Positions 50,538-58,914 of a stretch of DNA of 64,000 bases are shown here, piece by piece. The notes beneath the pieces are model-generated. The model was given only the letters and a program-made list of their open reading frames with translations, was not told the origin of the DNA and ran no database searches. Position 1 is the first letter of the stretch, and each line of letters begins with the position of its first letter. A program made the translations under genes and the position numbers. Origin of the DNA: Methylovirgula ligni (GTDB lineage Bacteria; Pseudomonadota; Alphaproteobacteria; Rhizobiales; Beijerinckiaceae); the NCBI RefSeq assembly GCF_004135935.1, contig NZ_CP025086.1, forward strand, positions 930,001-994,000, read 5' to 3'.

Positions 50538-51047
50538 TCAAACGGCAAGCAGCGCGCGCAGACCTTCGATGAGATGCGTCGGCGTCGGCGGGCAGCCGCC
50601 GATGTGTAGATCGACCGACAGCACGGATGCGACGCCATCAAGGCACGCATAGCTCCTGGCGAAGTCGCCGCCGCAGGCGGCGCAATCGCCAACCGCCACC
50701 ACCCATTTCGGCGAAGGCATCGCCGCATAGGTTCGCAGCAGAGCTTCGTGCATGTTCTTGGTGACAGGGCCGGTGACGACGAGGACATCGGCATGACGTG
50801 GCGAGGCGACAAACCGCAGGCCAAACCGTTCGAGATCATAATAGGGATTGCTCAAGGCATTGAGTTCAAGTTCGCAGGCGTTGCACGAGCCTGCATCGAC
50901 CACACGGATCGCGAGACTGCGGCCGAGATGTTTCTGCGCCGCCTTGTCGAGCGCCGCCGCGGCGCGGGCGATTCCGGCATCGCCGGGCGTGCCCGGCGGT
51001 TCGGTAAAGGGCGGCCGCAACAGCGCGTCGAAGAGAGTCTTACGCAT
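50538..51047 (-). CDS. hyfI: HyfI/NuoB-like iron-sulfur subunit
   Basis: A 169-residue small subunit (20 kDa type) of the hydrogenase-4/complex-I family. The four ligands of the proximal 4Fe-4S cluster (complex I N2 position) are present: C55 and C58 (S-C-N-A-C-E), C122 (G-D-C-A-A-C-G-G) and C152 (I-G-G-C-P-P-T-P). Last gene of the operon, nine bases after the large subunit. Confidence 0.9.
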   Translation of the reverse strand: MRKTLFDALLRPPFTEPPGTPGDAGIARAAAALDKAAQKHLGRSLAIRVVDAGSCNACELELNALSNPYYDLERFGLRFVASPRHADVLVVTGPVTKNMHEALLRTYAAMPSPKWVVAVGDCAACGGDFARSYACLDGVASVLSVDLHIGGCPPTPTHLIEGLRALLAV

Positions 51048-51056
51048 CGGCCCGGC

Positions 51057-52589
51057 TCACAGGTCATGCCCCGAATAGGAGCAGTTGAAGGATTTGTTGC
51101 AGAGCGGGAAATCGGCGACGATGTTGTTCTCGATGACGGCTTCGAGCAGCGGCCATTGGAACCAGGAAGGATCGCGCAAACGGCAGCGCCCAACGCGGCC
51201 ATCCGCCTCGATCCGCGTCCAGACGAAAACATCACCGCGGAATGATTCCGCGAAGGCGGCGCCCTCCGCGGCTTCGGCGGCGCGCAATGGCGGCGGCGCG
51301 TAGATGGCGCCGGCGGGCAGGTCCGCCAGAATCTGCTCGATCAGCCGGAGCGATTGGGTGATCTCGCGGATGCGAATCCAGATGCGCGCGTTCACGTCGC
51401 CATCGTTCAGCACCGGGATCTCGAAATCGAGCCTGTCGTAGGGCGCGTAGCCCGGCCAGCGCCGCGCATCGCAAGTGCGGCCCGAGGCGCGGCCGATGAA
51501 TCCCCCGGCGCCAAATTGCGCGGCGAGCTGCGGCCGCAATACGCCGGTGCCGACCGTGCGGTCCTGCAACGATGCGGTCTTGTCATAGAGTTCGGCGAGG
51601 GGCTGGAAACGTCGATCGATTTCGAGAACCAAGCGGCTGAGCTGGGCGATGCCCGGCGCATCGAGATCGTTTTTCACGCCGCCGGGCACGACGCGGTCCA
51701 TGATCAGCCGGTGGCCGAAGCTTTTATCGTTTTGCCGCAGCACATCTTCGCGCAGTGCCGAGCAATGCGCGAGCACGATCGCAAAAGCCGCATCGTTGCA
51801 GACGGCGCCGACATCGCCGAGATGATTGGCGAGCCGTTCGAGTTCTGCCATCAGCGCGCGCAGCCATATGGCGCGGGGCGGCACTGCCCAGCCAAGCGCC
51901 GCCTCGACGGCGCGGGAAAAAGCGCAGGCATAGGCCACGGTTGCATCACCCGAGCAGCGGCCCGCGAGCCGCGCCGCCGCTTCGAGGTCGGCGCCCTGGA
52001 TGAGACCCTCGGTGCCTTTGTGGACATAGCCGAGCCGCTCCTCGAGCCGCACGACGGTCTCGCCGTCGGCGCTGAAGCGGAAATGCCCGGGCTCGATGAT
52101 GCCGGCATGGACCGGGCCGACGGCGATCTCGTGAATGTTCTGTCCTTCCACCGGCAGGAAGGGATAGCCCGTCGCCGGTTCCAGCGCGGGATGACGCGCG
52201 CCAAGCGGCGCGGTGATGCCCCAGGCGCCGTGGTCGAGCCAGGGGCGCCGGTCCGGCAGGCCGGCGGGGATGAGGCCGAAGAGATCCGCTGCGGCACGCT
52301 CCAGCCGGATCGCCGGAGGATGCGCCTGTCCGACGGAGGGATAGCGCCCGTCCGGGCATGGCATGCTGAGCACCAGCATGCGGCCCGGTTCGGCGCTAGG
52401 CGCAAGCGCCATATGCACGATCTGCGGCTCGCCCCACAGATCGATCAGCGTCAGGGCGCCGCTCCGCAAGCGCTCGCTGGCCTCGACCCAGACTTCGCCC
52501 CGCACAACAAGGCGCGGCCAGGGCTGATGCCGCGCGACGGGCTCGCCGGTAAGGCCATAGAAGGGATCGGTCTGGCGCGGGTCGATCAT
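51057..52589 (-). CDS. hyfG: HyfG-like large subunit lacking the NiFe cysteines
   Basis: A 510-residue protein. Residues 1 to about 130 resemble the 30-kDa (NuoC) domain; the rest is the 49-kDa/HycE domain, as in HyfG fusions. Where NiFe hydrogenases have C-G-x-C, this has R-C-S-G-D-A (211-216), and the C-terminal D-P-C-x-x-C is D-P-S-W-F-Q (473-478), so the metal cannot be bound. The tail N-K-S-F-N-C-S-Y-S-G-H-D-L is intact in related proteins. This fits the 'energy-converting hydrogenase related' (Ehr) type. Its start overlaps the hyfF-like stop by four bases. Confidence 0.85.
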   Translation of the reverse strand: MIDPRQTDPFYGLTGEPVARHQPWPRLVVRGEVWVEASERLRSGALTLIDLWGEPQIVHMALAPSAEPGRMLVLSMPCPDGRYPSVGQAHPPAIRLERAAADLFGLIPAGLPDRRPWLDHGAWGITAPLGARHPALEPATGYPFLPVEGQNIHEIAVGPVHAGIIEPGHFRFSADGETVVRLEERLGYVHKGTEGLIQGADLEAAARLAGRCSGDATVAYACAFSRAVEAALGWAVPPRAIWLRALMAELERLANHLGDVGAVCNDAAFAIVLAHCSALREDVLRQNDKSFGHRLIMDRVVPGGVKNDLDAPGIAQLSRLVLEIDRRFQPLAELYDKTASLQDRTVGTGVLRPQLAAQFGAGGFIGRASGRTCDARRWPGYAPYDRLDFEIPVLNDGDVNARIWIRIREITQSLRLIEQILADLPAGAIYAPPPLRAAEAAEGAAFAESFRGDVFVWTRIEADGRVGRCRLRDPSWFQWPLLEAVIENNIVADFPLCNKSFNCSYSGHDL

Positions 52590-54034
52590 TTGAGGAGGCC
52601 CGCCACGTTCTGAAACCAGGCGACCATCGGCCCCGGCATGTAGAAGCCGGCGACGAACACCAGCGCCAGATGTGCGAAGATCGGTAGATAGGAGGCTGTG
52701 ACCGGCGTCGTTGGCCCCCGCGGTTCACCGAAGGCAAGCCCGCCGAGCCGCCAGAGCAGCGCGCCGAAGGCGACGAGCAGGCCGAAGACGACGAGCGCGG
52801 CAAGGAGCGGCGCGCGCGCGAAGGCGGAGGTCAGCACCAGAAATTCGCTCATGAAGACGCCGAAGGGCGGCAGGCCGGCGATCGCGACAACGCCCGCGAC
52901 GAGCGTCCAGCCGAGCACCGGATGGCTGGCGGTCAATCCGCGGATGTCGGCGATGCGCTGCGTGCCCTTCACCTGCGCGATATGGCCGACCGAGAAGAAG
53001 ATCGCCGATTTGGTCAGGCTGTGCATGGTCATCTGCAAAAGCCCGGCGAAATTGGCGAGCGGGCCGCCCATGCCGAAGGCGAAGACGATGATGCCCATAT
53101 GCTCGATCGAGGAATAGGCGAACAGGCGTTTGATGTCGCGCCGCCGGTAGAGCATGAAGGCGGCGAAGATCAGCGAGCCGATGCCGAGCGTGATCATCAG
53201 CGGTCCGACGGGGATCGTCGCCGCATTGGCAGACATGATCATCTTGAAGCGCAGGAGAGCATAGAGCGCGACATTGAGCAGAAGGCCGGAGAGCACGGCC
53301 GAAACCGGCGTCGGGCCTTCCGCATGTGCGTCCGGCAGCCAGGCGTGCATCGGCGCAAGGCCCACCTTGGTGCCGTAGCCGAGCAGCAGAAAGACGAAGG
53401 CGACATTGAGGAGCGAGGGATCGAGCCGGCTCGCCCTATGCAGCAGATTGGTCCAGGCCATCGAATCCATGCCCTCGCCCAGCGCCGAGACGGCGGCAAG
53501 ATAGACGAGGATCGTGCCGAAGAGCGCGAGAGCAATGCCGACGCTGCCGAGGATGAAATATTTCCACGCGGCTTCGAGCGCGTCATTGGTGCGATAGATG
53601 CCGACCATTACCACGGTCGAGAGCGTGGCGAGTTCGACCGCGACCCACATGAGGCCGATGTTGTTGGCCGTCAGCGCCAGGTCCATGCCGAACATCATGA
53701 GCTGATAGATGGCATGATAGAAGCGCAGATAGCCGGGCGTCAGCCGCCCGGTCTCGATCTCGTGGCCGATATAGCTCGCGCTGAAAATGCTGGTGGTGAA
53801 GCCGACGAGCGCGTTGAGCACGATGAAGACGACATTGAGATCGTCGGTCAGCAGAAAATTGTTGGTTGGCGGGCGATAGTAGAACAACGTCACCGCGAAG
53901 GCGAGAACCGCGCCGCTGAAGAGAATGTTGAGCCGTGCCGAGAGGCGATAATCCGGGATCAAAGCCAGCACCGCCGCGCCGATCAGCGAAGTGGCGAGCA
54001 AAGCCAGCACGGGATTGAGCGCAGAAAAGATCAT
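52586..54034 (-). CDS. hyfF: HyfF-like proton-translocating antiporter subunit
   Basis: A 482-residue membrane protein with about 14 helices, of the NuoL/M/N (Mrp antiporter) family. The conserved lysine and glutamate helix regions are visible (M-W-V-A-V-E-L-A-T-L; G-T-K-V-G-L-A-P-M-H-A-W-L-P; S-S-I-E-H-M-G). It is predicted to move protons or Na+. Its start overlaps the hyfE-like stop by four bases. Confidence 0.92.
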   Translation of the reverse strand: MIFSALNPVLALLATSLIGAAVLALIPDYRLSARLNILFSGAVLAFAVTLFYYRPPTNNFLLTDDLNVVFIVLNALVGFTTSIFSASYIGHEIETGRLTPGYLRFYHAIYQLMMFGMDLALTANNIGLMWVAVELATLSTVVMVGIYRTNDALEAAWKYFILGSVGIALALFGTILVYLAAVSALGEGMDSMAWTNLLHRASRLDPSLLNVAFVFLLLGYGTKVGLAPMHAWLPDAHAEGPTPVSAVLSGLLLNVALYALLRFKMIMSANAATIPVGPLMITLGIGSLIFAAFMLYRRRDIKRLFAYSSIEHMGIIVFAFGMGGPLANFAGLLQMTMHSLTKSAIFFSVGHIAQVKGTQRIADIRGLTASHPVLGWTLVAGVVAIAGLPPFGVFMSEFLVLTSAFARAPLLAALVVFGLLVAFGALLWRLGGLAFGEPRGPTTPVTASYLPIFAHLALVFVAGFYMPGPMVAWFQNVAGLLK

Positions 54035-54696
54035 CGGCGCGCCTCGCGGATATTGTCGAGTGCCTGCAAATCCACGGTGTCGAAACGTTCGCGGATGCGG
54101 AACAGGAAGATGCCGATGACGATGAAGGCGATGAGAACCGAAAAGGCGACGGAAATCTCGACGACGAGGGGCATACCCCGCGCGCCGGTTCCGGCGAGGA
54201 TCAGGCCGTTCTCCAGCGACATGAAGCCGATCACCTGACTGATGGCATTGCGCCGCGTCACCATCATCAACAGCCCGAGCAGGACGACGGCGAGCGCCAG
54301 CGCGACATCCTCGCGCACCAGCGCGTTGGCGCCGGCCGTCACCCGCAGCATCAGGTCCATCGAAAGGGCAACGAGGCCGATGCCGATCAGCATGGTGATG
54401 CCGGTGCCGACGGCGGTCTCGATCTCGCGATGCAGGTTCATCCGCACCACCATGCGGCGAAAGGCCATGGGGATGATGATGGCCTTGAAGGCGAGCGCGA
54501 TGAAGGCTGTTACGTAGAGGTCGGGCTTGTCCTGCACATAGGCTTGCCAGGCGACCGAAAAGGCCAGCAGCAGCGAATGCAGCGTGAGCGCGTCGATCAG
54601 CGGCAGCAGCCGGTCCTGATAGAGCATCATGAAGCTCACCAGCACGAGCAGACCGGCGAACATATGCGCCACGTCGAAGGCGAAGGCTTGCGTCAT
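54031..54696 (-). CDS. hyfE: HyfE-like membrane subunit
   Basis: A 221-residue membrane protein with about seven helices; the C-terminal part (I-G-F-M-S-L-E-N-G-L) is NuoK-like, as in HyfE. Start at 54696 overlaps the hyfC-like stop (TGATG). The open frame runs to 54972 without similarity, so the upstream part is not used. Confidence 0.88.
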   Translation of the reverse strand: MTQAFAFDVAHMFAGLLVLVSFMMLYQDRLLPLIDALTLHSLLLAFSVAWQAYVQDKPDLYVTAFIALAFKAIIIPMAFRRMVVRMNLHREIETAVGTGITMLIGIGLVALSMDLMLRVTAGANALVREDVALALAVVLLGLLMMVTRRNAISQVIGFMSLENGLILAGTGARGMPLVVEISVAFSVLIAFIVIGIFLFRIRERFDTVDLQALDNIREARR

Positions 54697-55652
54697 CACA
54701 GGCCCCCCGAAACGAAGAGAAGCAGTGTGCCGAGCAGCCCGAGCATCAGCGCAATGCCGGTCAGGTTCGGCACGCGGAAGACGCGCATCTTGGCGATCGC
54801 CGTTTCGAGACTGGCGAGCAGCAGGCTTGCGACGATAACTTTGAACAGATAGGCGGCGATAGCGAGGACATAGGCCAGCGGGCCGCCGCCGCCGGTGGTG
54901 ATGAGGCCGAAGGGAAAGAAGATGCAGCCGATGACGGAGATATAGAGCAGCAGCTTCAGCGCCGTCGCCCATTCGATCATGGCGAGGTGCCGCCCGGAAT
55001 ATTCGAGCAGCATAGCCTCGTGAATCATGGTGAGTTCAAGATGGGTGGCGGGATTGTCCACCGGAATGCGGGCGTTCTCGGCCAGCGCGACGATGATAAG
55101 GGCGACGAGCGCCATGGCGAAGGAGACGCGCAGACCGCCGACATGCGCCATGAAGTCCGCGACGGTCGAAAGCTGCGAGGAACCAGCGGCGAGCGCGACG
55201 GTGAAGACGACCATGATCATCGCCGGCTCGGCGAGCGAGGCGATCATCACCTCGCGGCTGGAACCGATGCCGCCGAAGCTGGTGCCGGTGTCGAGCGCGA
55301 CGAGCGCCTGGAGAAAGCGTGCGGCGCCGAGCAGCGCGACAATGGCGATGAGATCGCCGCACCAGGAAAACAGCAGCCCGGTGCGGAACGTCGGCACCAA
55401 GGCCACCGCGACCCAGGTGAGCGCGAAGATGGCATAGGGCGCGACGCGGAACAGCCAGGACGCATTTTCCGGCAGTACGACTTCTTTGCCGAAGAGGCGC
55501 CGCAGATCGCGATAAGGCTGCAAGACCGGTGGTCCGATCCGCCGTTGCAGGCGCGCCTTCATCTTGCGGACGAGACCGACCACTGCCGGGGCGAGGATGA
55601 CGACGAGCGCCATCTGGCAGAATTGCAGCGCGATTTCGCCGATCAACCCCAT
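54696..55652 (-). CDS. hyfC: HyfC/NuoH-like membrane subunit
   Basis: A 318-residue protein with about eight helices, of the NuoH family that joins the hydrophilic arm to the membrane arm. It has the E-N-A-R-I-P-V-D-N-P-A-T-H-L-E-L-T-M signature (about 195-212) and R-R-I-G-P-P-V-L-Q-P-Y. Its start overlaps the hyfB-like stop by ten bases. Confidence 0.93.
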   Translation of the reverse strand: MGLIGEIALQFCQMALVVILAPAVVGLVRKMKARLQRRIGPPVLQPYRDLRRLFGKEVVLPENASWLFRVAPYAIFALTWVAVALVPTFRTGLLFSWCGDLIAIVALLGAARFLQALVALDTGTSFGGIGSSREVMIASLAEPAMIMVVFTVALAAGSSQLSTVADFMAHVGGLRVSFAMALVALIIVALAENARIPVDNPATHLELTMIHEAMLLEYSGRHLAMIEWATALKLLLYISVIGCIFFPFGLITTGGGGPLAYVLAIAAYLFKVIVASLLLASLETAIAKMRVFRVPNLTGIALMLGLLGTLLLFVSGGL

Positions 55653-57643
55653 AGCGCCAGCACCGTCAGGAGGGCGACAAGAGCGACGAAGACCATCGCG
55701 AGATAGACGCGGATGGTCAGGAACTGGATGTGATTGAGCAAGCCGGCGGCGCGGTCGATGAAGACGGCGATCGGCGCATAGAGAAAGTCCCAGACCGGAT
55801 CGCGAATGGTGCGCACGAGCTTCGCCGGACGCGGATCTTCCGGGGCGGGCATGTCAACCGTTTCATGGGCGCCGAACGTGACGCTGCCGAAGACGCGGCG
55901 GATCGGTTGCGACAGGCTGGTGGCGGAATATTGCACCTGCGGGCCGAGATTCGGATAGCCGCAATCCCAGAACGGCGCGATGCGCACGGCGCGCGAGGCG
56001 AAGCGATGCACCATCGCCGCGGCGATGGTCGCCGCCGCGACCATGAAGCCAAAGAGGAGCAGGCCGTTGTAGGAACTGCGCGAGGCAGACACGGGGACGA
56101 TCGAGAGCCAGGCGATGCTGGACTGCGGCGGCATCCGGCCCGAGACCATGGCACTCGCGACAGGCTGCAGCCAATCGATCGCGAGGCCGGGAAAGAGGCC
56201 GACGAAAAGGCAAAGTGCGGCAAGGCCGAGCATGGCGGCGAGCGACCAGCGGTCGACTTCACGCGCTGCCGCAGCGGCGGGCGTGCGCGGGCGGCCGAGA
56301 TAGGTGATGCCGAAGGCGCGGACGAAACAGGCGGCAGCGAGTGCAGCGGCAAGCGCCAGCAGCACGCCGACGCCCGGGACGATGAGCTTCAGTCCCATCT
56401 GCGGCAATTGCGGACTCACCAGAATGCTCTGGAAGACCAGCCATTCGGAGGCGAAACCGTTGAACGGCGGCAGCGCGGAGATGGCGATGCTCGCAGCGAG
56501 GACGGCGGCGGAGGAATAAGGCAGACGATTGATCAGCCCGCCGAGCTTCTCGATATCGCGCGTGCCGGTCGAAACGATCAGCGTGCCGGCACCGAAGAAG
56601 AGCACGCTCTTGAACAGCATATGGTTCAGCACGTGGAACAGCGCCGCGGTCAGCGCCAGGGCCGCGGCACCCGCAAGGCCGCTCGCCTTGAAGGCCAGCG
56701 CGAGGCCGATGGCGATGAAGATGATGCCGACATTCTCGATCGTGCTGTAGGCGAGTATGCGCTTGATGTCGGTTTCCATCAGCGCGTAGAGCACGCCGAG
56801 CGCGGCGGTTGCGCCGCCGAGCAGCAGCGGCGCGACGCTCCACCACCATTGCGGCGGGCCCATCAGATCGAAGACAATGCGGATGAAGGCGTAGATCGCG
56901 ACCTTGGTCATGACGCCGCTCATCAGCGCCGAGACATGGCTCGGCGCGGCGGGATGGGCGAGCGGCAGCCACACGTGGAACGGTACGAGGCCCGCCTTCG
57001 AGCCCGCGCCGATGAGGGCGAGAGCCAGCGCGAGTCCCGTAAGGCTCGGAGCGAGATGATGCGCGCGGATCGCCGCGAAGGCGTAATTGCCTTGCGCGCC
57101 GGCGAGCAGGCCGAAACAGAAGAGCAGCGCGAACGTGCCGGCGCTCGCCATCAGCAGATAGATGTAGCCGGCTCGCAGATTGCCGTTTGTGCGGTGGCGC
57201 GCGATGACGAGGGCCCAGGAGGCGAGTGACATCAGTTCCCAGGCGAGCAGAAAGCTATAGGCATCGGCGGCGATGACGACGAGATTCATCGCCGCGAGAA
57301 AGACCGGGTAGAAGGGCAGCACGCGGCCGGGCTCCGGCTCGTGCCGGCCATAGCCGAGCGCATAGAGCGAAACGCCCGCGCCGCCGAAATTAACGATAAG
57401 CAGAAAGGCCGCGGCCAGCGCGTCGAGGCGGAAATGCGCGCCGAGCCAGGGCAGACCGAGCGGCAAGGTGATCGACATCGGGCTTTGTGCGACGGCGAAG
57501 AGCGCGATGCCGCTCAGGATCGCCGAGATGACGAGCGTGCCGCCATAGACGATCGGCGTCGCGTAGCGCCAGCCGCTCAGGATCACCGCCAGCACCGAGA
57601 GGATGAGATCGCCGGCAACGCACGACAACAGGAGCGCCATCAT
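55643..57643 (-). CDS. hyfB: HyfB/NuoL-like proton-translocating subunit
   Basis: A 666-residue antiporter-like protein with about 15 helices (L-A-W-E-L-M-S-L-A-S-W, G-S-K-A-G-L-V-P-F-H-V-W-L-P, S-T-I-E-N-V-G-I-I). A long C-terminal extension ends in membrane helices, as in HyfB. AGGAGAG lies two bases before the ATG pair. It is the first structural gene, 42 bases after the XRE regulator. Confidence 0.92.
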   Translation of the reverse strand: MMALLLSCVAGDLILSVLAVILSGWRYATPIVYGGTLVISAILSGIALFAVAQSPMSITLPLGLPWLGAHFRLDALAAAFLLIVNFGGAGVSLYALGYGRHEPEPGRVLPFYPVFLAAMNLVVIAADAYSFLLAWELMSLASWALVIARHRTNGNLRAGYIYLLMASAGTFALLFCFGLLAGAQGNYAFAAIRAHHLAPSLTGLALALALIGAGSKAGLVPFHVWLPLAHPAAPSHVSALMSGVMTKVAIYAFIRIVFDLMGPPQWWWSVAPLLLGGATAALGVLYALMETDIKRILAYSTIENVGIIFIAIGLALAFKASGLAGAAALALTAALFHVLNHMLFKSVLFFGAGTLIVSTGTRDIEKLGGLINRLPYSSAAVLAASIAISALPPFNGFASEWLVFQSILVSPQLPQMGLKLIVPGVGVLLALAAALAAACFVRAFGITYLGRPRTPAAAAAREVDRWSLAAMLGLAALCLFVGLFPGLAIDWLQPVASAMVSGRMPPQSSIAWLSIVPVSASRSSYNGLLLFGFMVAAATIAAAMVHRFASRAVRIAPFWDCGYPNLGPQVQYSATSLSQPIRRVFGSVTFGAHETVDMPAPEDPRPAKLVRTIRDPVWDFLYAPIAVFIDRAAGLLNHIQFLTIRVYLAMVFVALVALLTVLALWG

Positions 57644-57685
57644 GACTCTCCTGGTCTGCAGGCTTGGCGGCGGCGTTGCATCGGC

Positions 57686-57931
57686 TCAGTCCTTCAGCCG
57701 GACGCCGCGGCCCCCGCCCGAACTCGTCGTCCCTTCGCCGATCAGCACGACGCCGGCGGCTTCGAGCCCGGCGATCAGCTTCATCAACGAATCGACATTG
57801 CCACGGATGACGCCTTCACTCGCCTCCATCCGCTGGATCGTCGGCAGCGACAGGCCGGAGCGCTCAGCGAGATCGCGTTGATCCATCGCCAGGAGAGCCC
57901 GCGCCGCCCGCATCTGCCCCGCTGTGATCAT
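57686..57931 (-). CDS. XRE-family regulator of the hyf-like operon
   Basis: An 81-residue one-domain Cro/CI-type regulator (H-T-H about 9-36: A-R-A-L-L-A-M-D-Q-R-D-L-A-E-R-S-G). It leads the hyf-like operon and its own promoter contains a palindrome in the spacer, so it very probably represses itself and the operon. Relative of the element's XRE regulator. GAGGCAGG precedes the ATG. Confidence 0.85.
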   Translation of the reverse strand: MITAGQMRAARALLAMDQRDLAERSGLSLPTIQRMEASEGVIRGNVDSLMKLIAGLEAAGVVLIGEGTTSSGGGRGVRLKD

Positions 57932-57963
57932 GCGCCTGCCTCAGAGGTTGAGCATGGAACATG

Positions 57964-57992
57964 CTTATAGATGTTTTAAACATCAATGTAAA
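57964..57992 (-). promoter_or_regulatory. Sigma-70 promoter of the XRE-hyf operon with an operator in its spacer
   Basis: On the minus strand: -35 TTTACA (57987-57992), 17-base spacer, -10 TATAAG (57964-57969), about 33 bases before the XRE start. The spacer holds the perfect palindrome GATGTTT-T-AAACATC (57970-57984), well placed for autorepression by the XRE protein. Confidence 0.78.
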
Positions 57993-58495
57993 TGGGCAGA
58001 GCATTAGTTTCAGGGCGGGCTAGGGTGAAAACTCAACCAGCTCGGATAGCATTTGTAGATCGAGGGCTTCGTCTATCGCGCGACTGCCGGTCCCACCCGC
58101 AGAAGTTCAATGCCTTCGCGAAGCGGACCTGGTCTGGGCTGATCCGGGCAAAAGGGCATTTTTGGCTGGCCAGGCGTCCAAAGTGGGTTGGCGAGTCTTC
58201 GCTCGCCGGCGCAATCGCACGCGTGACGCCGCTTGGTTGTTGGCGGGCTGCAGTACCGAAACAAGTGCTCGCCGAACGCGGCATCAGGGACATGACGTCG
58301 GGGCAAACCGAGAGCTGCGTTTTGGCAAATCGCCGCGCCTCTTCCCAAAAGTGGCCCTCTGCGAAATCTGACTATACTTAAAATCTTAAATAGCGCGCCG
58401 CGTGGTTACGGCGAACGCACTGGCGTTGCTGCGGGCGGCGCAATAAGCTATATCTGACGCGATCCCTAAAACATCGGGTACGGGACTTTCGGAAC
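57993..58495. other. 503-base gap between the hyf promoter and the STAS gene
   Basis: Open frames on both strands (58033-58293 minus, 57992-58381 plus) have no ribosome binding site and no recognisable motif. The 3' part (58370-58490) is A/T-richer and should hold the STAS gene promoter. Nothing else seen. Confidence 0.4.
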
Positions 58496-58819
58496 ATGGC
58501 GGACGATATTTGCGAAGTGCGACCCACGGGGCGCATTGATAATGTCACCGGGCCCGCCTTCGAGCGCGACGTGCTGCAGCAGATCGACGGCGGCCAGCGC
58601 CGCCTGCTGCTCGATTTCGCCGATCTCGTTTATATCAGCAGCGCCGGTCTTCGCATCGTTCTTCTCGCCGCAAAGCGGATGAAATCCGCCGGCGGCCGCC
58701 TCGTGCTCTGCTCGCTCAACCCCCAGATCGCCGAAGTGTTCGACATCAGCGGCTTCAACCGCATTCTCGACATTCTGCCCTCGCGCGATGCGGCGCTCTC
58801 CAATCTCTCGGCAACGTGA
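58496..58819 (+). CDS. STAS-domain anti-sigma-factor antagonist
   Basis: A 107-residue single-domain protein of the SpoIIAA/RsbV type. The phosphorylatable serine is in the D-L-V-Y-I-S-S-A-G-L-R segment (about 44-54), with the D-F-A-D strand ahead of it. It probably switches an anti-sigma kinase, but none is visible nearby. Its closeness to the MCP-CheR-CheW cluster suggests the same signalling module. Confidence 0.87.
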   Translation: MADDICEVRPTGRIDNVTGPAFERDVLQQIDGGQRRLLLDFADLVYISSAGLRIVLLAAKRMKSAGGRLVLCSLNPQIAEVFDISGFNRILDILPSRDAALSNLSAT

Positions 58820-58914
58820 TTCTTCCGGCCAGGTGAAGCGCCGAAACTGTGGAGCGGCCGTGCCGTCTTCGCGGCTGTCGTAAAACTGTCACGTCGGCTG
58901 ACTAGCCAAGCTAG

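Noticed and set aside
50265-50541. Two overlapping minus-strand frames before the hyf-like operon end
   Set aside because: No motif, conflicting frames, no ribosome binding site; treated as gap.
55730-57229. 499-codon plus-strand frame over hyfB
   Set aside because: Antisense to a clearly conserved subunit; Arg/Glu-rich with no motif. Similar frames over the other hyf genes (for example 52922-54238) were rejected for the same reason.
57992-58381. 129-codon plus-strand frame and 86-codon minus-strand frame (58033-58293)
   Set aside because: No ribosome binding site or family similarity; start of the plus frame lies on the hyf promoter.
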